This document shows, one piece after another, positions 5,960-6,259 of a stretch of 6,259 nt of DNA. The DNA comes from Ruminococcus flavefaciens (GTDB lineage Bacteria; Bacillota; Clostridia; Oscillospirales; Ruminococcaceae). Below the pieces are notes generated by a model. It was not told the origin of the DNA, did no database searches, and saw only the letters and a list, made by a program, of their open reading frames with translations. The first letter of the stretch is position 1, and the number at the start of each line of letters is the position of its first letter. Location: positions 1 through 6,259 of the forward strand of contig CADBQF010000265.1 of the NCBI GenBank assembly GCA_902796705.1, written 5' to 3'. The position numbers and the translations under genes were made by a program.

Positions 5960-6198
5960 GATGATATACCTCCGTTTTTTCTGATATTGTAGGTGAGATA
6001 GTCAAGGCAGCTTATGCGTTTTTCACATTCATGAACGCTTTCGAGGAGCGATCTGCGGTATGATCCGAGGAATCTCTCAAGAGCCGGCAGGTCGTCATCT
6101 CTGAGCATTCCGATACATTTTTCGGTGTCTTCTTCGTTCAGACCGATATCACCGAGATTTTCAGCGATAACGGATTTTCTGTCAGCAGCATTTGCCAT
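5956..6198 (-). CDS. Small acidic helical protein of unknown function (80 aa)
   Basis: The start ATG at 6198 is preceded by GGAGGTGA (6210-6203), an excellent ribosome binding site, and a promoter lies just upstream, so this is a real gene. The product has no signal peptide or membrane segment and looks wholly alpha-helical: a first part (ENLGDIGLNEEDTEKCIGML, 13-32) like a small helical bundle, then a charged helix (ALERFLGSYRRSLLESVHEC, 54 or so) leading to EKRISCLDYLTYNIRKN. The final 'CLDYL.Y' segment recalls short hypothetical proteins of Clostridia that sit beside oxidoreductase or hydrolase genes, but this is from memory and weak. As first gene of the operon and coupled by ATGA to the hydrolase, it may be a partner or regulator of it. 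No DNA-binding motif is evident. Function not recognised. Confidence 0.8.
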   Translation of the reverse strand: MANAADRKSVIAENLGDIGLNEEDTEKCIGMLRDDDLPALERFLGSYRRSLLESVHECEKRISCLDYLTYNIRKNGGISS

Positions 6199-6228
6199 AA
6201 ACTCACCTCCGTTTTATCTGATGATATA

Positions 6229-6257
6229 AGTATAGCATAACTTTTGTAATATGTAAA
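6229..6257 (-). promoter_or_regulatory. Extended -10 promoter of the three-gene operon
   Basis: On the minus strand TTTACA (6257-6252, 5/6 to consensus) is followed after exactly 17 bases by TATACT (6234-6229, 5/6), with an extended TG at 6237-6236 one base before the -10 box. Transcription would start near 6222 with a leader of about 24 bases that includes the GGAGGTGA. No operator-like repeat is visible in the few bases available before the window ends. Confidence 0.72.
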
Positions 6258-6259
6258 AT

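Overview
The window looks like chromosome from a cellulosome-forming anaerobic Firmicute, most likely a Ruminococcus of the R. flavefaciens type. The evidence is the dockerin style: an asparagine- and aspartate-rich first calcium loop, then 'DWKNADICEDG..DVFDL' or 'NWKNADINSDE..DIFD' as the second half. This wording is typical of Ruminococcus dockerins, from memory of the family. Genes also carry strong GGAGG-type ribosome binding sites and are separated by AT-rich spacers. The genus call is inference.

Layout. (1) Positions 1-1160, minus strand: the N-terminal 386 codons of a secreted protein that runs off the left edge. It has a signal peptide, an N-terminal dockerin and Cna-B/SpaA-like beta-sandwich repeats. 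(2) Positions 1161-1600: a 440-base divergent control region with a good sigma-A-type promoter for each flanking gene and a perfect 14-base palindrome between them. (3) Positions 1601-3274, plus strand: a secreted family PL1 pectate lyase with an N-terminal beta-sandwich and a C-terminal dockerin, ended by a strong hairpin terminator that may serve both strands. (4) Positions 6259 down to 3344, minus strand: one apparent three-gene operon driven by an extended -10 promoter at the right edge. It encodes an 80-residue protein of unknown function, an alpha/beta hydrolase with cysteine in place of serine at the nucleophile elbow (start and stop overlap as ATGA), and, 27 bases later, an unusual 534-residue predicted lipoprotein.

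The 534-residue lipoprotein is the most notable item. In order it joins a lipoprotein signal, a cyclophilin-like (Cyclophil_like2 type) domain, a dockerin whose second calcium loop is intact but whose first has lost its ligands, and a right-handed parallel beta-helix of uncharacterised activity. The dockerin damage lies where the cyclophilin-like domain would normally end. This suggests a lipoprotein gene captured the back end of a dockerin/beta-helix polysaccharide-active protein.

The left and middle genes fit extracellular plant cell wall (pectin) degradation and cellulosome assembly. The right-hand operon combines two apparently cytoplasmic proteins with a surface beta-helix protein, and its substrate cannot be named from sequence alone. 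No RNA genes, insertion sequences, CRISPR arrays or prophage signals were seen.
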